Part shown: positions 52,193 to 63,938 of the stretch, piece by piece | Numbering within the stretch: position 1 is the first letter of the stretch | Layout of the letters: each line of letters begins with the position of its first letter | Source of the DNA: Hydractinia symbiolongicarpus | Taxonomy: Eukaryota; Cnidaria; Hydrozoa; Anthoathecata; Hydractiniidae | DNA length: 64,000 nucleotides | Assembly (NCBI RefSeq): GCF_029227915.1 | Contig: NC_079884.1 | Location: forward strand, 5,024,001-5,088,000 | Direction: 5' to 3' | Made by a program: the position numbers and the translations under genes | Notes under the pieces: generated by a model | Told to the model about the DNA's origin: nothing | Databases searched by the model: none | The model's input: the letters and a program-made list of their open reading frames with translations, nothing else

Positions 52193-53019
52193 TATCCCGG
52201 GCTTGGCCCGTATAGTCAAAAGTATACAAAGAAAGTACCCAGGGAATAAACTCATTTCCCGAACGATTTTTTATATTATTTTTTTTACCACTAAACGCAT
52301 GAGACTTGTAGTTTTCAAAAATATTTTCATATTTGATGGGACGCTGAATAAAAGAAGTTTAATCGCCGGCAAACGAAAATCCGCAATTTCCCGTAAATCC
52401 CGGACTCGGCCCGTATAGCCAAAAGTATACAAAGAAAGTACCCTGTGAGTAAACTCATTTCCCGAACGATTTTTTAAATTATTTTTTCACCACTAAAACG
52501 CAAAAGACCTGTAGTTTTTAAAAATGTTTTCATTTTTGATGAGACGCTGAATAAAAGAAGTTTATTCGCCGGCAAACGAAAACCCGCGATTTCCCGTAAA
52601 TACCGGCTTGGCCCGTATATTCAAAAGTATACAAAGAAAGTACCCAGGGAGTAAACTCATTTCCCGAACGATTTTTTAAATTACTTTTTCACCACTAAAA
52701 CGCATGAGACTTGTAGTTTTTAAAAATGTTTTCATTTTTGATAAGACGCTGAATAAAAGAAGTTTAATCGCCGGCAAACGAAAACCCGCGATTTCCCGTA
52801 AATCCTGGACTCGGCCCGTATAGTCAAAAGTATACAAAGAAAGTACCCAGGGAGTAAACTCATTTCCCAAACGATTTTTTAAATTATTATTTCACCACTA
52901 AAACGCATGAGACTTGTAGTTTTCAAGAATGTTTTCATTTTTGATAAGACGCTGAATAAAAGCAGTTTAGTCGCCGGCAAACGAAAACCTGCGATTTCCC
53001 TAAATCCCGGACTCGGCCC
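52193..53019. repeat. Ordinary satellite monomers (about four)
   Basis: Right-half monomer types in a 3-mer-like order: a tttttatattatt unit with ttcatatttgatggg (about 52,270-52,340), a ccctgtgag/caaaagacctg unit (about 52,440-52,510), an aaataccggc unit (52,600) and a gataagacg unit (about 52,740). No gene or insertion. Confidence 0.8.
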
Positions 53020-55450
53020 GTATAGTCAAAAGTATACAAAGAAAGTACCCAGGGAGTAAACTCACTTCCCAAACGATTTTTTAAATTATTATTTCACCAC
53101 TAAAACGCATGAGACTTGTAGTTTTCAAGAATGTTTTCATTTTTGATGAGACGCTGAATAAAAGCAGTTTAATCGCCGGCAAACGAAAATCCGCGATTTC
53201 CCGTAAATCCCGGGCTTGGCCCGTATAGTCAAAAGTATACAAAGAAAGTACCCAGGGAGTAAACTCATTTCCCGAACGATTTTTTAAATTACTTCTTCAC
53301 CACTAAAACGCATGAGACTTGTAGTTTTCAAAAATGTTTTCATTTTTGATGAGACGCTGAATAAAAGCAGTTTAATCACCGGCAAACGAAAACCCGCGAT
53401 TTCCCGTATATCCCGGACTCGGCCCGTATAGTCAAAAGTATACAAACAAAGAACCCAGTGAGTAAACTCATTTCCCGAACGATTTTTTAAATTATTTTTT
53501 CACCACTAAAACGCATGAGACTTGTAGTTTTCAAAAATGTTTTCATTTTTGATGAGACGCTTAATGAAAGAGGTTTAATCGCCGGAAAACGAAAACCCGC
53601 GATTTCCCGTAAATCCCGGCTTGGCCCGTATAGTCAAAAGTATACAAAGAAAGTACCCAGGGAGTAAACTCATTTCCCGAACGATTTTTTAAATTACTTT
53701 TTCACCACTAAAACGCATGAGACTTGTAGTTTTTAAAAATGTTTTCATTTTTGATGAGACGCTGAATAGAAGAAGTTTAATCGCCGGCAAACGAAAACCT
53801 GCGATTTCCCGTAAATCCTGGACTCGGCCCGTATAGTCAAAAGTATACAAAGAAAGTACCCAGGGAGTAAACTCTTTTCCCAAACGATTTTTTAAATTAT
53901 TATTTCACCACTAAAACTCGTGAGACTTGTAGTTTTCAAGAATGTTTTCATTTGTGATGAGACGCTGAATAAAAGTGGTTTAATCGCCGGCAAACGAAAA
54001 CCCGCGATTTCCCGTAAATCCCGGTCTTGGCACGTATAGTCGAATGTATACAAAGAAAGTACCCTGTGAGTAAACTCATTTCCAGAACGATTTTTTAAAT
54101 TATTTTTTCACCACTAAAACGCATAAGACCTGTAGTTTTTAAAAATGTTTTCATTTTTGATGAGACGCTGAATAAAAGAAGTTTAATCGTCGGCAAACGA
54201 AAACCCGCGATTTCCCGTAAATCCCGGCTTGGCCCGTATAGTCAAAAGTATACAAAGAAAGTACCCAGGGAGTAAACTCACTTCCCAAACGATTTTTTAA
54301 ATTATTATTTCACCACTAAAACGCATGAGACTTGTAGTTTTCAAGAATGTTTTCATTTTTGATGAGACGCTGAATAAAAGCAGTTTAATCGCCGGCAAAC
54401 GAAAATCCGCGATTTCCCGTAAATCCCGGGCTTGGCCCGTATAGTCAAAAGTATACAAAGAAAGTACCCAGGGAGTAAACTCATTTCCCGAACGATTTTT
54501 TAAATTACTTCTTCACCACTAAAACGCATGAGACTTGTAGTTTTCAAAAATGTTTTCATTTTTGATGAGACGCTGAATAAAAGCAGTTTAATCACCGGCA
54601 AACGAAAACCTGCGATTTCCCGTATATCCCGGACTCGGCCCGTATAGTCAAAAGTATACAAACAAAGAACCCAGTGAGTAAACTCATTTCCCGAACGATT
54701 TTTTAAATTATTTTTTCACCACTAAAACGCATGAGACTTGTAGTTTTCAAAAATGTTTTCATTTTTGATGAGACGCTTAATGAAAGAGGTTTAATCGCCG
54801 GAAAACGAAAACCCGCGATTTCCCGTAAATCCCGGCTTGGCCCGTATAGTCAAAAGTATACAAAGAAAGTACCCAGGGAGTAAACTCATTTCCCGAACGA
54901 TTTTTTAAATTACTTTTCACCACTAAAACGCATGAGACTTGTAGTTTTTAAAAATGTTTTCATTTTTGATGAGACGCTGAATAGAAGAAGTTTAATCGCC
55001 GGCAAACGAAAACCTGCGATTTCCCGTAAATCCTGGACTCGGCCCGTATAGTCAAAAGTATACAAAGAAAGTACCCAGGGAGTAAACTCTTTTCCCAAAC
55101 GATTTTTTAAATTATTATTTCACCACTAAAACTCGTGAGACTTGTAGTTTTCAAGAATGTTTTCATTTGTGATGAGACGCTGAATAAAAGTGGTTTAATC
55201 GCCGGCAAACGAAAACCCGCGATTTCCCGTAAATCCCGGTCTTGGCACGTATAGTCGAATGTATACAAAGAAAGTACCCTGTGAGTAAACTCATTTCCAG
55301 AACGATTTTTTAAATTATTTTTTCACCACTAAAACGCATAAGACCTGTAGTTTTTAAAAATGTTTTCATTTTTGATGAGACGCTGAATAAAAGAAGTTTA
55401 ATCGTCGGCAAACGAAAACCCGCGATTTCCCGTAAATCCCGGCTTGGCCC
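53020..55450. repeat. Tandem 6-mer higher-order repeat, about 1,215 bp, two copies
   Basis: Copies are about 53,020-54,235 and 54,236-55,450. Shared rare markers include ctcacttccc (53,061 and 54,277), attacttcttcacc (about 53,287 and 54,503), atcaccggc (53,375 and 54,591), caaacaaagaaccc (about 53,442 and 54,658), aaactcgtgag (53,915 and 55,130), catttgtgatg (53,951 and 55,166) and ggtcttggcacg (about 54,022 and 55,238). The second copy has a shortened attacttttcacc near 54,911. Confidence 0.9.
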
Positions 55451-58400
55451 GTATATTCAAAAGTATACAAAGAAAGTACCCAGGAAGTAAACTCATTTCC
55501 CAAACGATTTTTTAAATTATTATTTCACCACTAAAACGCATGAGACTTGTAGTTTTCAAGAATGTTTTCATTTTTGATGAGACGCTGAATAAAAGCAGTT
55601 TAATCGCCGGCAAACGAAAACCTGCGATTTCCCGTAAATCCCGGGCTTGGCACGTATAGTCGAATGTATACAAAGAAAGTACCCTGTGAGTAAACTCATT
55701 TCCAGAACGATTTTTTAAATTACTTTTTCACCACTAAGACGCAAAAGACTTGTAGTTTTTAAAAATGTTTTCATTTTTGATGAGACGCTGAATAAAAGAA
55801 GTTTAATCGCCGGCAAACGAAAACCCGCCATTTCCCGTAAATCCCGGGCTTGGCCCGTATAGTCAAAAGTATACAAAGAAAGTACCCAGGGAGTTAACTC
55901 ATTTCCCGAACGATTTTTTAAATTACTTTTTCACCACTAAAACGCATGAGACTTGTAGTTTTCAAAAATGTTTTCATTTTTGATGAGACGCTGAATAAAA
56001 GCAGTTTAATCGCCGGCAAACGAAAACCTGCGATTTCCCTAAATCCCGGACTCGGCCCGTATAGTCAAAAGTATACAAAGAAAGTACCCAGGGAGTAAAC
56101 TCATTTCCCAAACGATTTTTTAAATTATTATTTCACCACTAAAACGCATTAGACTTGTAGTTTTCAAGAATGTTTTCATTTTTGATGAGACGCTGAATAA
56201 AAGCAGTTTAATCGCCGGCAAACGAAAACCCGCGATTTCCCGTAAATCCCGGGCTTGGCCCGTATAGTCAAAAGTATACAAAGAAAGTACCCAGGGAGTA
56301 AACTCATTTCCCGAACGATTTTTTAAATTACTTTTTCACCACTAAAACGCATGAGACTTGTAGTTTTTAAAAATGTTTTCATTTTTGATGAGACGCTGAA
56401 TAAAAGAAGTTTAATCGCTGGCAAACGAAAACCCGCGATTTCCCGTATATCCCGGGCTTGGCCCGTATAGTCAAAAGTATACAAAGAAAGTACCCAGGGA
56501 GTAAACTCATTTCCCAAACGATTTTTTATATTATTTTTTTACCACTAAACGCATGAGGCTTGTAGTTTTCAAAAATATTTTCATATTTCATGGGACGCTG
56601 AATAAAAGAAGTTTAATCGCCGGCAAACGAAAACCCGCGATTTCCCGTAAATACCGGCTTGGCCCGTATTTTCAAAAGTATACAAAGAAAGTACCCAGGG
56701 AGTAAACTCATTTCCCGAACGATTTTTTAAATTACTTTTTCACCATTAAAACGCATGAGACTTGTAGTTTTCAAAAATGTTTTCATTTTTGATGAGACGC
56801 TGAATAAAAGAAGTTTAATCGCCGGCAAACGAAAATCCGCGATTTCCCGTAAATCCTGGACTCGGCCCGTATAGTCAAAAGTATACAAAGAAAGTACCCA
56901 GGGAGTAAACTCATTTCCCAAACGATTTTTTAAATTATTATTTCACCACTAAAACGCATGAGACTTGTAGTTTTCAAGAATGTTTTCATTTTTGATGGAC
57001 GCTGAATAAAAGCAGTTTAATCGCCGGCAAACGAAAATCCGCGATTTCCCGTAAATCCCGGACTCGGCCCGTATAGTCAAAAGTATACAAAGAAAGTACC
57101 CTGTGAGTAAACTCATTTCCCGAACGATTTTTTAAATTATTTTTTCAGCACTATAACGCATAAGACCTGTAGTTTTTAAAAATGTTTTTTATTTTTGATG
57201 AGACGCTGAATAAAAGAAGTTTAATCGCCGGCAAACGAAAACCCGCGATTTCCCGTAAATACCGGCTTGGCCCGTATTTTCAAAAGTATACAAAGAAAGT
57301 ACCCAGGGAGTAAACTCATTTCCCGAACGATTTTTTAAATTACTTTTTCACCATTAAAACGCATGAGACTTGTAGTTTTCAAAAATGTTTTCATTTTTGA
57401 TGAGACGCTGAATAAAAGAAGTTTAATCGCCGGCAAACAAAAACCTGCGATTTCCCGTAAATCCTGGACTCGGCCCGTATAGTCAAAAGTATACAAAGAA
57501 AGTACCCAGGGAGTAAACTCATTTCCCGAACGATTTTTTAAATTACTTTTTCACCATTAAAACGCATGAGACTTGTAGTTTTCAAAAATGTTTTCATTTT
57601 TGATGAGACGCTGAATAAAAGAAGTTTAATCGCCGGCAAACAAAAACCTGCGATTTCCCGTAAATCCTGGACTCGGCCCGTATAGTCAAAAGTATACAAA
57701 GAAAGTACCCAGGGAGTAAACTCATTTCCCAAACGATTTTTTAAATTATTATTTCACCACTAAAACGCATGAGACTTGTAGTTTTCAAGAATGTTTTCAT
57801 TTTTGATGGACGCTGAATAAAAGCAGTTTAATCGCCGGCAAACGAAAACCTGCGATTTCCCTAAATCCCGGACTCGGCCCGTATAGTCAAAAGTATACAA
57901 AGAAAGTACCCAGGAAGTAAACACATTTCAAGAACGATTTTTTAAATTATTTTTTCACCACTAAAACGCATAAGACCTGTAGTTTTTAAAAATGTTTTCA
58001 TTTTTGATGAGACGCTGAATAAAAGAAGTTTAATCGCTGGCAAACGAAAACCCGCGATTTCCCGTATATCCCGGGCTTGGCCCGTATAGTCAAAAGTTTA
58101 CAAAGAAAGTACCCAGGGAGTAAACTCATTTTCCGAACGATTTTTTATATTATTTTTTTACCACTAAACGCATGTGACTTGTAGTTTTCAAAAATGTTTT
58201 CATTTTTGATGAGACGCTGAATAAAAGAAGTTTAATCGCTGGCAAACGAAAACCCGCGATTTCCCGTATATCCCGGGCTTGGCCCGTATAGTCAAAAGTA
58301 TACAAAGAAAGTACCCAGGGAGTAAACTCATTTCCCGAACGATTTTTTATATTATTTTTTTACCACTAAACGCATGAGACTTGTAGTTTTCAAAAATATT

Positions 58401-60884
58401 TTCATATTTCATGGGACGCTGAATAAAAGAAGTTTAATCGCCGGCAAACAAAAATCCGCGATTTCCCGTAAATCCCGGACTCGGCCCGTATAGTCAAAAG
58501 TATAGAAAGAAAGTACCCAGGGAGTAAACTCATTTCCAGAACGATTTTGTAAATTATTTTTTCACCACTAAAACGCATAAGACTTGTAGTTTTTAAAAAT
58601 GTTTTCATTTTTGATGAGACGCTGAATAAAAGAAGTTTAATCGCTGGCAAACGAAAACCCGCGATTTCCCGTATATCCCGGGCTTGGCCCGTATAGTCAA
58701 AAGTATACAAAGAGAGTACCCAGGGAGTAAACTCATTTCCCGAACGATTTTTTAAATTATTTTTTTACCACTAAACGCATGAGACTTGTAGTTTTTAAAA
58801 ATATTTTCATATTTGATGGGACGCTGAATAAAAGAAGTTTAATCGCCGGCAAACGAAAATCCGCGATTTCCCGTAAATCCCGGACTCGGCCCGTATAGTC
58901 AAAAGTATACAAAGAAAGTACCCTGTGAGTAAACTCATTTCCCGAACGATTTTTTATATTATTTTTTCAGCACTATAACGCATGAGACCTGTAGTTTTTA
59001 AAAATGTTTTCATTTTTGATGAGACGCTGAATAAAAGAAGTTTAATCGCCGGCAAACGAAAACCCGCGATTTCCCGTAAATACCGGCTTGGCCCGTATTT
59101 TCAAAAGTATACAAAGAAAGTACCCAGGGAGTAAACTCATTTCCCGAACGATTTTTTAAATTACTTTTTCACCATTAAAACGCATGAGACTTGTAGTTTT
59201 CAAAAATGTTTTCATTTTTGATGAGACGCTGAATAAAAGAAGTTTAATCGCCGGCAAACAAAAACCTGCGATTTCCCGTAAATCCTGGACTCGGCCCGTA
59301 TAGTCAAAAGTATACAAAGAAAGTACCCAGGGAGTAAACTCATTTCCAAAACGATTTTTTAAATTATTATTTCACCACTAAAACGCATGAGACTTGTAGT
59401 TTTCAAGAATGTTTTCATTTTTGATGGACGCTGAATAAAAGCAGTTTAATCGCCGGCAAACGAAAATCCGCGATTTCCCGTAAATCCCGGACTCGGCCCG
59501 TATAGTCAAAAGTATACAAAGAAAGTACCCTGTGAGTAAACTCATTTCCCGAACGATTTTTTAAATTATTTTTTCAGCACTATAACGCATAAGACCTGTA
59601 GTTTTTAAAAATGTTTTCATTTTTGATTAGACGCTGAATAAAAGAAGTTTAATCGCCGGCAAACGAAAACCCGCGATTTCCCGTAAATACCGGCTTGGCC
59701 CGTATTTTCAAAAGTATACAAAGAAAGTACCCAGGGAGTAAACTCATTTCCCGAACGATTTTTTAAATTACTTTTTCACCATTAAAACGCATGAGACTTG
59801 TAGTTTTCAAAAATGTTTTCATTTTTGATGAGACGCTGAATAAAAGAAGTTTAATCGCCGGCAAACAAAAACCTGCGATTTCCCGTAAATCCTGGACTTG
59901 GCCCGTATAGTCAAAAGTATACAAAGAAAGTACCCAGGGAGTAAACTCATTTCCCAAACGATTTTTTAAATTATTATTTCACCACTAAAACGCATGAGAC
60001 TTGTAGTTTTCAAGAATGTTTTCATTTTTGATGGACGCTGAATAAAAGCAGTTTAATCGCCGGAAAACGAAAACCTGCGATTTCCCTAAATCCCGGACTC
60101 GGCCCGTATAGTCAAAAGTATACAAAGAAAGTACCCAGGAAGTAAACACATTTCAAGAACGATTTTTTAAATTTCTTTTTCACCACTAAAACGCATAAGA
60201 CCTGTAGTTTTTAAAAATGTTTTCATTTTTGATGAGACGCTGAATAAAAGAAGTTTAATCGCTGGCAAACGAAAACCCGCGATTTCCCGTATATCCCGGG
60301 CTTGGCCCGTATAGTCAAAAGTATACAAAGAAAGTACCCAGGGAGTAAACTCATTTTCCGAACGATTTTTTATATTATTTTTTTACCACTAAACGCATGT
60401 GACTTGTAGTTTTCAAAAATGTTTTCATTTTTGATGAGACGCTGAATAAAAGCAGTTTAATCGCCGGCAAACGAAAACCCGCGATTTCCCGTATATCCCG
60501 GACTCGGCCCGTATAGTCAAAAGTATACAAAGAAAGAACCCAGTGAGTAAACTCATTTCCCGAACGATTTTTTAAATTATTTTTTCACCACTAAAACGCA
60601 TGAGACTTGTAGTTTTCAAAAATGTTTTCATTTTTGATGAGACGCTTAATGAAAGAGGTTTAATCGCCGGCAAACGAAATCCAGCGTTTTCCCGTAAATC
60701 CGGGGCTTGGCCCGTATAGTCGAATGTATACAAAGAAAGTACCCAGGGAGTAAACTCATTTCACGAACGATTTTTTAAATTTTTTTTTCACCACTAAAAC
60801 GCATGAGACTTGTAGTTTTCAAAAATGTTTTCATTTTTGATGAGACGCTTAATGAAAGAGGTTTAATCGCCGGAAAACGAAAAC
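55451..60884. repeat. Mixed right-half monomers with nested short duplications
   Basis: Local copies include 3-monomer spacing of caccattaaaacg (56,741 and 57,349), an exact neighbouring monomer duplicate (57,349 and 57,552, both with ggcaaacaaaaacc), a 2,225-bp (11-mer) relation between about 57,540-58,170 and 59,765-60,400, and a 1,822-bp relation of cagcactataacg (57,146 and 58,968, then again at 59,575). The monomer with gatggacgctg (three bases lost) appears at 56,994, 57,805, 59,423 and 60,030. Gcttaat-type units with tttttttttcacc lie near 60,645-60,850. No gene is visible. Confidence 0.8.
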
Positions 60885-63800
60885 CCGCGATTTCCCGTAA
60901 ATCCCGGCTTGGCCCGTATAGTCAAAAGTATACAAAGAAAGTACCCAGGGAGTAAACTCATTTCCCAAACGATTTTTTAAATTATTATTTCACCACTAAA
61001 ACGCATGAGACTTGTAGTTTTCAAGAATGTTTTCATTTTTGATGGACGCTGAATAAAAGCAGTTTAATCGCCGGCAAACGAAAACCTGCGATTTCCCTAA
61101 ATCCCGGACTCGGCCCGTATAGTCAAAAGTATACAAAGAAAGTACCCAGGAAGTAAACACATTTCAAGAACGATTTTTTAAATTATTATTTCACCACTAA
61201 AACTCGTGAGACTTGTAGTTTTCAAGAATGTTTTCATTTTTGATGAGACGCTGAATAAAAGTGGTTTAATCGCCGGCAAACGAAAACCCGCGATTTCCCG
61301 TAAATCCCGGTCTTGGCACGTATAGTCGAATGTATACAAAGAAAGTACCCTGTGAGTAAACTCATTTCCAGAACGATTTTTTAAATTATTTTTTCACCAC
61401 TAAAACGCATAAGACCTGTAGTTTTTAAAAATGTTTTCATTTTCGATGAGACTCTGAATAAAAGAAGTTTAATCGTCGGCAAACGAAAACCCGCGATTTC
61501 CCGTAAATCCCGGCTTGGCCCGTATATTCAAAAGTATACAAAGAAAGTACCCAGGAAGTAAACTCATTTCCCAAACGATTTTTTAAATTATTATTTCACC
61601 ACTAAAACGCATGAGACTTGTAGTTTTCAAGAATGTTTTCATTTTTGATGAGACGCTGAATAAAAGAAGTTTAATCGCCGGCAAACGAAAACCCGCCATT
61701 TCCCGTAAATCCCGGGCTTGGCCCGTATAGTCAAAAGTATACAAAGAAAGTACCCAGGGAGTTAACTCATTTCCCGAACGATTTTTTAAATTACTTTTTC
61801 ACCACTAAAACGCATGAGACTTGTAGTTTTCAAAAATGTTTTCATTTTTGATGAGACGCTGAATAAAAGCAGTTTAATCGCCGGCAAACGAAAACCTGCG
61901 ATTTCCCTAAATCCCGGACTCGGCCCGTATAGTCAAAAGTATACAAAGAAAGTACCCAGGGAGTAAACTCATTTCCCAAACGATTTTTTAAATTATTATT
62001 TCACCACTAAAACGCATTAGACTTGTAGTTTTCAAGAATGTTTTCATTTTTGATGAGACGCTGAATAAAAGCAGTTTAATCGCCGGCAAACGAAAACCCG
62101 CGATTTCCCGTAAATCCCGGGCTTGGCCCGTATAGTCAAAAGTATACAAAAAAAGTACCCAGGGAGTAAACTCATTTCCCGAACCATTTTTTAAATTACT
62201 TTTTCACCACTATAACGCATAAGACCTGTAGTTTTTAAAAATGTTTTCATTTTTGATGAGACGCTGAATAAAAGAAGTTTAATCAGCGGCAAACGAAAAC
62301 CCGCGATTTCCCGTAAATCCCGGGCTTGGCCCGTATAGTCAAAAGTATACAAAAAAAGTACCCAGGGAGTAAACTCATTTCCCGAACCATTTTTTAAATT
62401 ACTTTTTCACCACTATAACGCATAAGACCTGTAGTTTTTAAAAATGTTTTCATTTTTGATGAGACGCTGAATAAAAGAAGTTTAATCAGCGGCAAACGAA
62501 AACCCGCGATTTCCCGTAAATCCCGGCTTGGCCCGTATAGTCAAAAGTATACAAAGAAAGTACCCAGGGAGTAAACTCATTTCCCAAACGATTTTTTAAA
62601 TTATTATTTCACCACTAAAACGCATGAGACTTGTAGTTTTCAAGAATGTTTTCATTTTTGATGGACGCTGAATAAAAGCAGTTTAATCGCCGGCAAACGA
62701 AAACCTGCGATTTCCCTAAATCCCGGACTCGGCCCGTATAGTCAAAAGTATACAAAGAAAGTACCCAGGAAGTAAACACATTTCAAGAACGATTTTTTAA
62801 ATTATTATTTCACCACTAAAACTCGTGAGACTTGTAGTTTTCAAGAATGTTTTCATTTTTGATGAGACGCTGAATAAAAGTGGTTTAATCGCCGGCAAAC
62901 GAAAACCCGCGATTTCCCGTAAATCCCGGTCTTGGCACGTATAGTCGAATGTATACAAAGAAAGTACCCTGTGAGTAAACTCATTTCCAGAACGATTTTT
63001 TAAATTATTTTTTCACCACTAAAACGCATAAGACCTGTAGTTTTTAAAAATGTTTTCATTTTCGATGAGACTCTGAATAAAAGAAGTTTAATCGTCGGCA
63101 AACGAAAACCCGCGATTTCCCGTAAATCCCGGCTTGGCCCGTATATTCAAAAGTATACAAAGAAAGTACCCAGGAAGTAAACTCATTTCCCAAACGATTT
63201 TTTAAATTATTATTTCACCACTAAAACGCATGAGACTTGTAGTTTTCAAGAATGTTTTCATTTTTGATGAGACGCTGAATAAAAGAAGTTTAATCGCCGG
63301 CAAACGAAAACCCGCCATTTCCCGTAAATCCCGGGCTTGGCCCGTATAGTCAAAAGTATACAAAGAAAGTACCCAGGGAGTTAACTCATTTCCCGAACGA
63401 TTTTTTAAATTACTTTTTCACCACTAAAACGCATGAGACTTGTAGTTTTCAAAAATGTTTTCATTTTTGATGAGACGCTGAATAAAAGCAGTTTAATCGC
63501 CGGCAAACGAAAACCTGCGATTTCCCTAAATCCCGGACTCGGCCCGTATAGTCAAAAGTATACAAAGAAAGTACCCAGGGAGTAAACTCATTTCCCAAAC
63601 GATTTTTTAAATTATTATTTCACCACTAAAACGCATTAGACTTGTAGTTTTCAAGAATGTTTTCATTTTTGATGAGACGCTGAATAAAAGCAGTTTAATC
63701 GCCGGCAAACGAAAACCCGCGATTTCCCGTAAATCCCGGGCTTGGCCCGTATAGTCAAAAGTATACAAAAAAAGTACCCAGGGAGTAAACTCATTTCCCG

Positions 63801-63938
63801 AACCATTTTTTAAATTACTTTTTCACCACTATAACGCATAAGACCTGTAGTTTTTAAAAATGTTTTCATTTTTGATGAGACGCTGAATAAAAGAAGTTTA
63901 ATCAGCGGCAAACGAAAACCCGCGATTTCCCGTAAATA
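60885..63938. repeat. Tandem 8-mer higher-order repeat, about 1,619 bp, two copies
   Basis: Copy 1 is about 60,885-62,503 and copy 2 about 62,504-63,938, the second lacking the last monomer. Markers 1,619 bp apart: gatggacgctg (61,041 and 62,660), aaactcgtgag (61,201 and 62,820), cattttcgatgagactctg (about 61,438 and 63,057), gagttaactc (about 61,760 and 63,379) and cccgaaccattt (62,181 and 63,800). At the end of copy 1 one monomer is duplicated (gaaccattt at 62,181 and 62,384, 203 apart). Much of the unit resembles 55,100-56,270. Confidence 0.9.
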
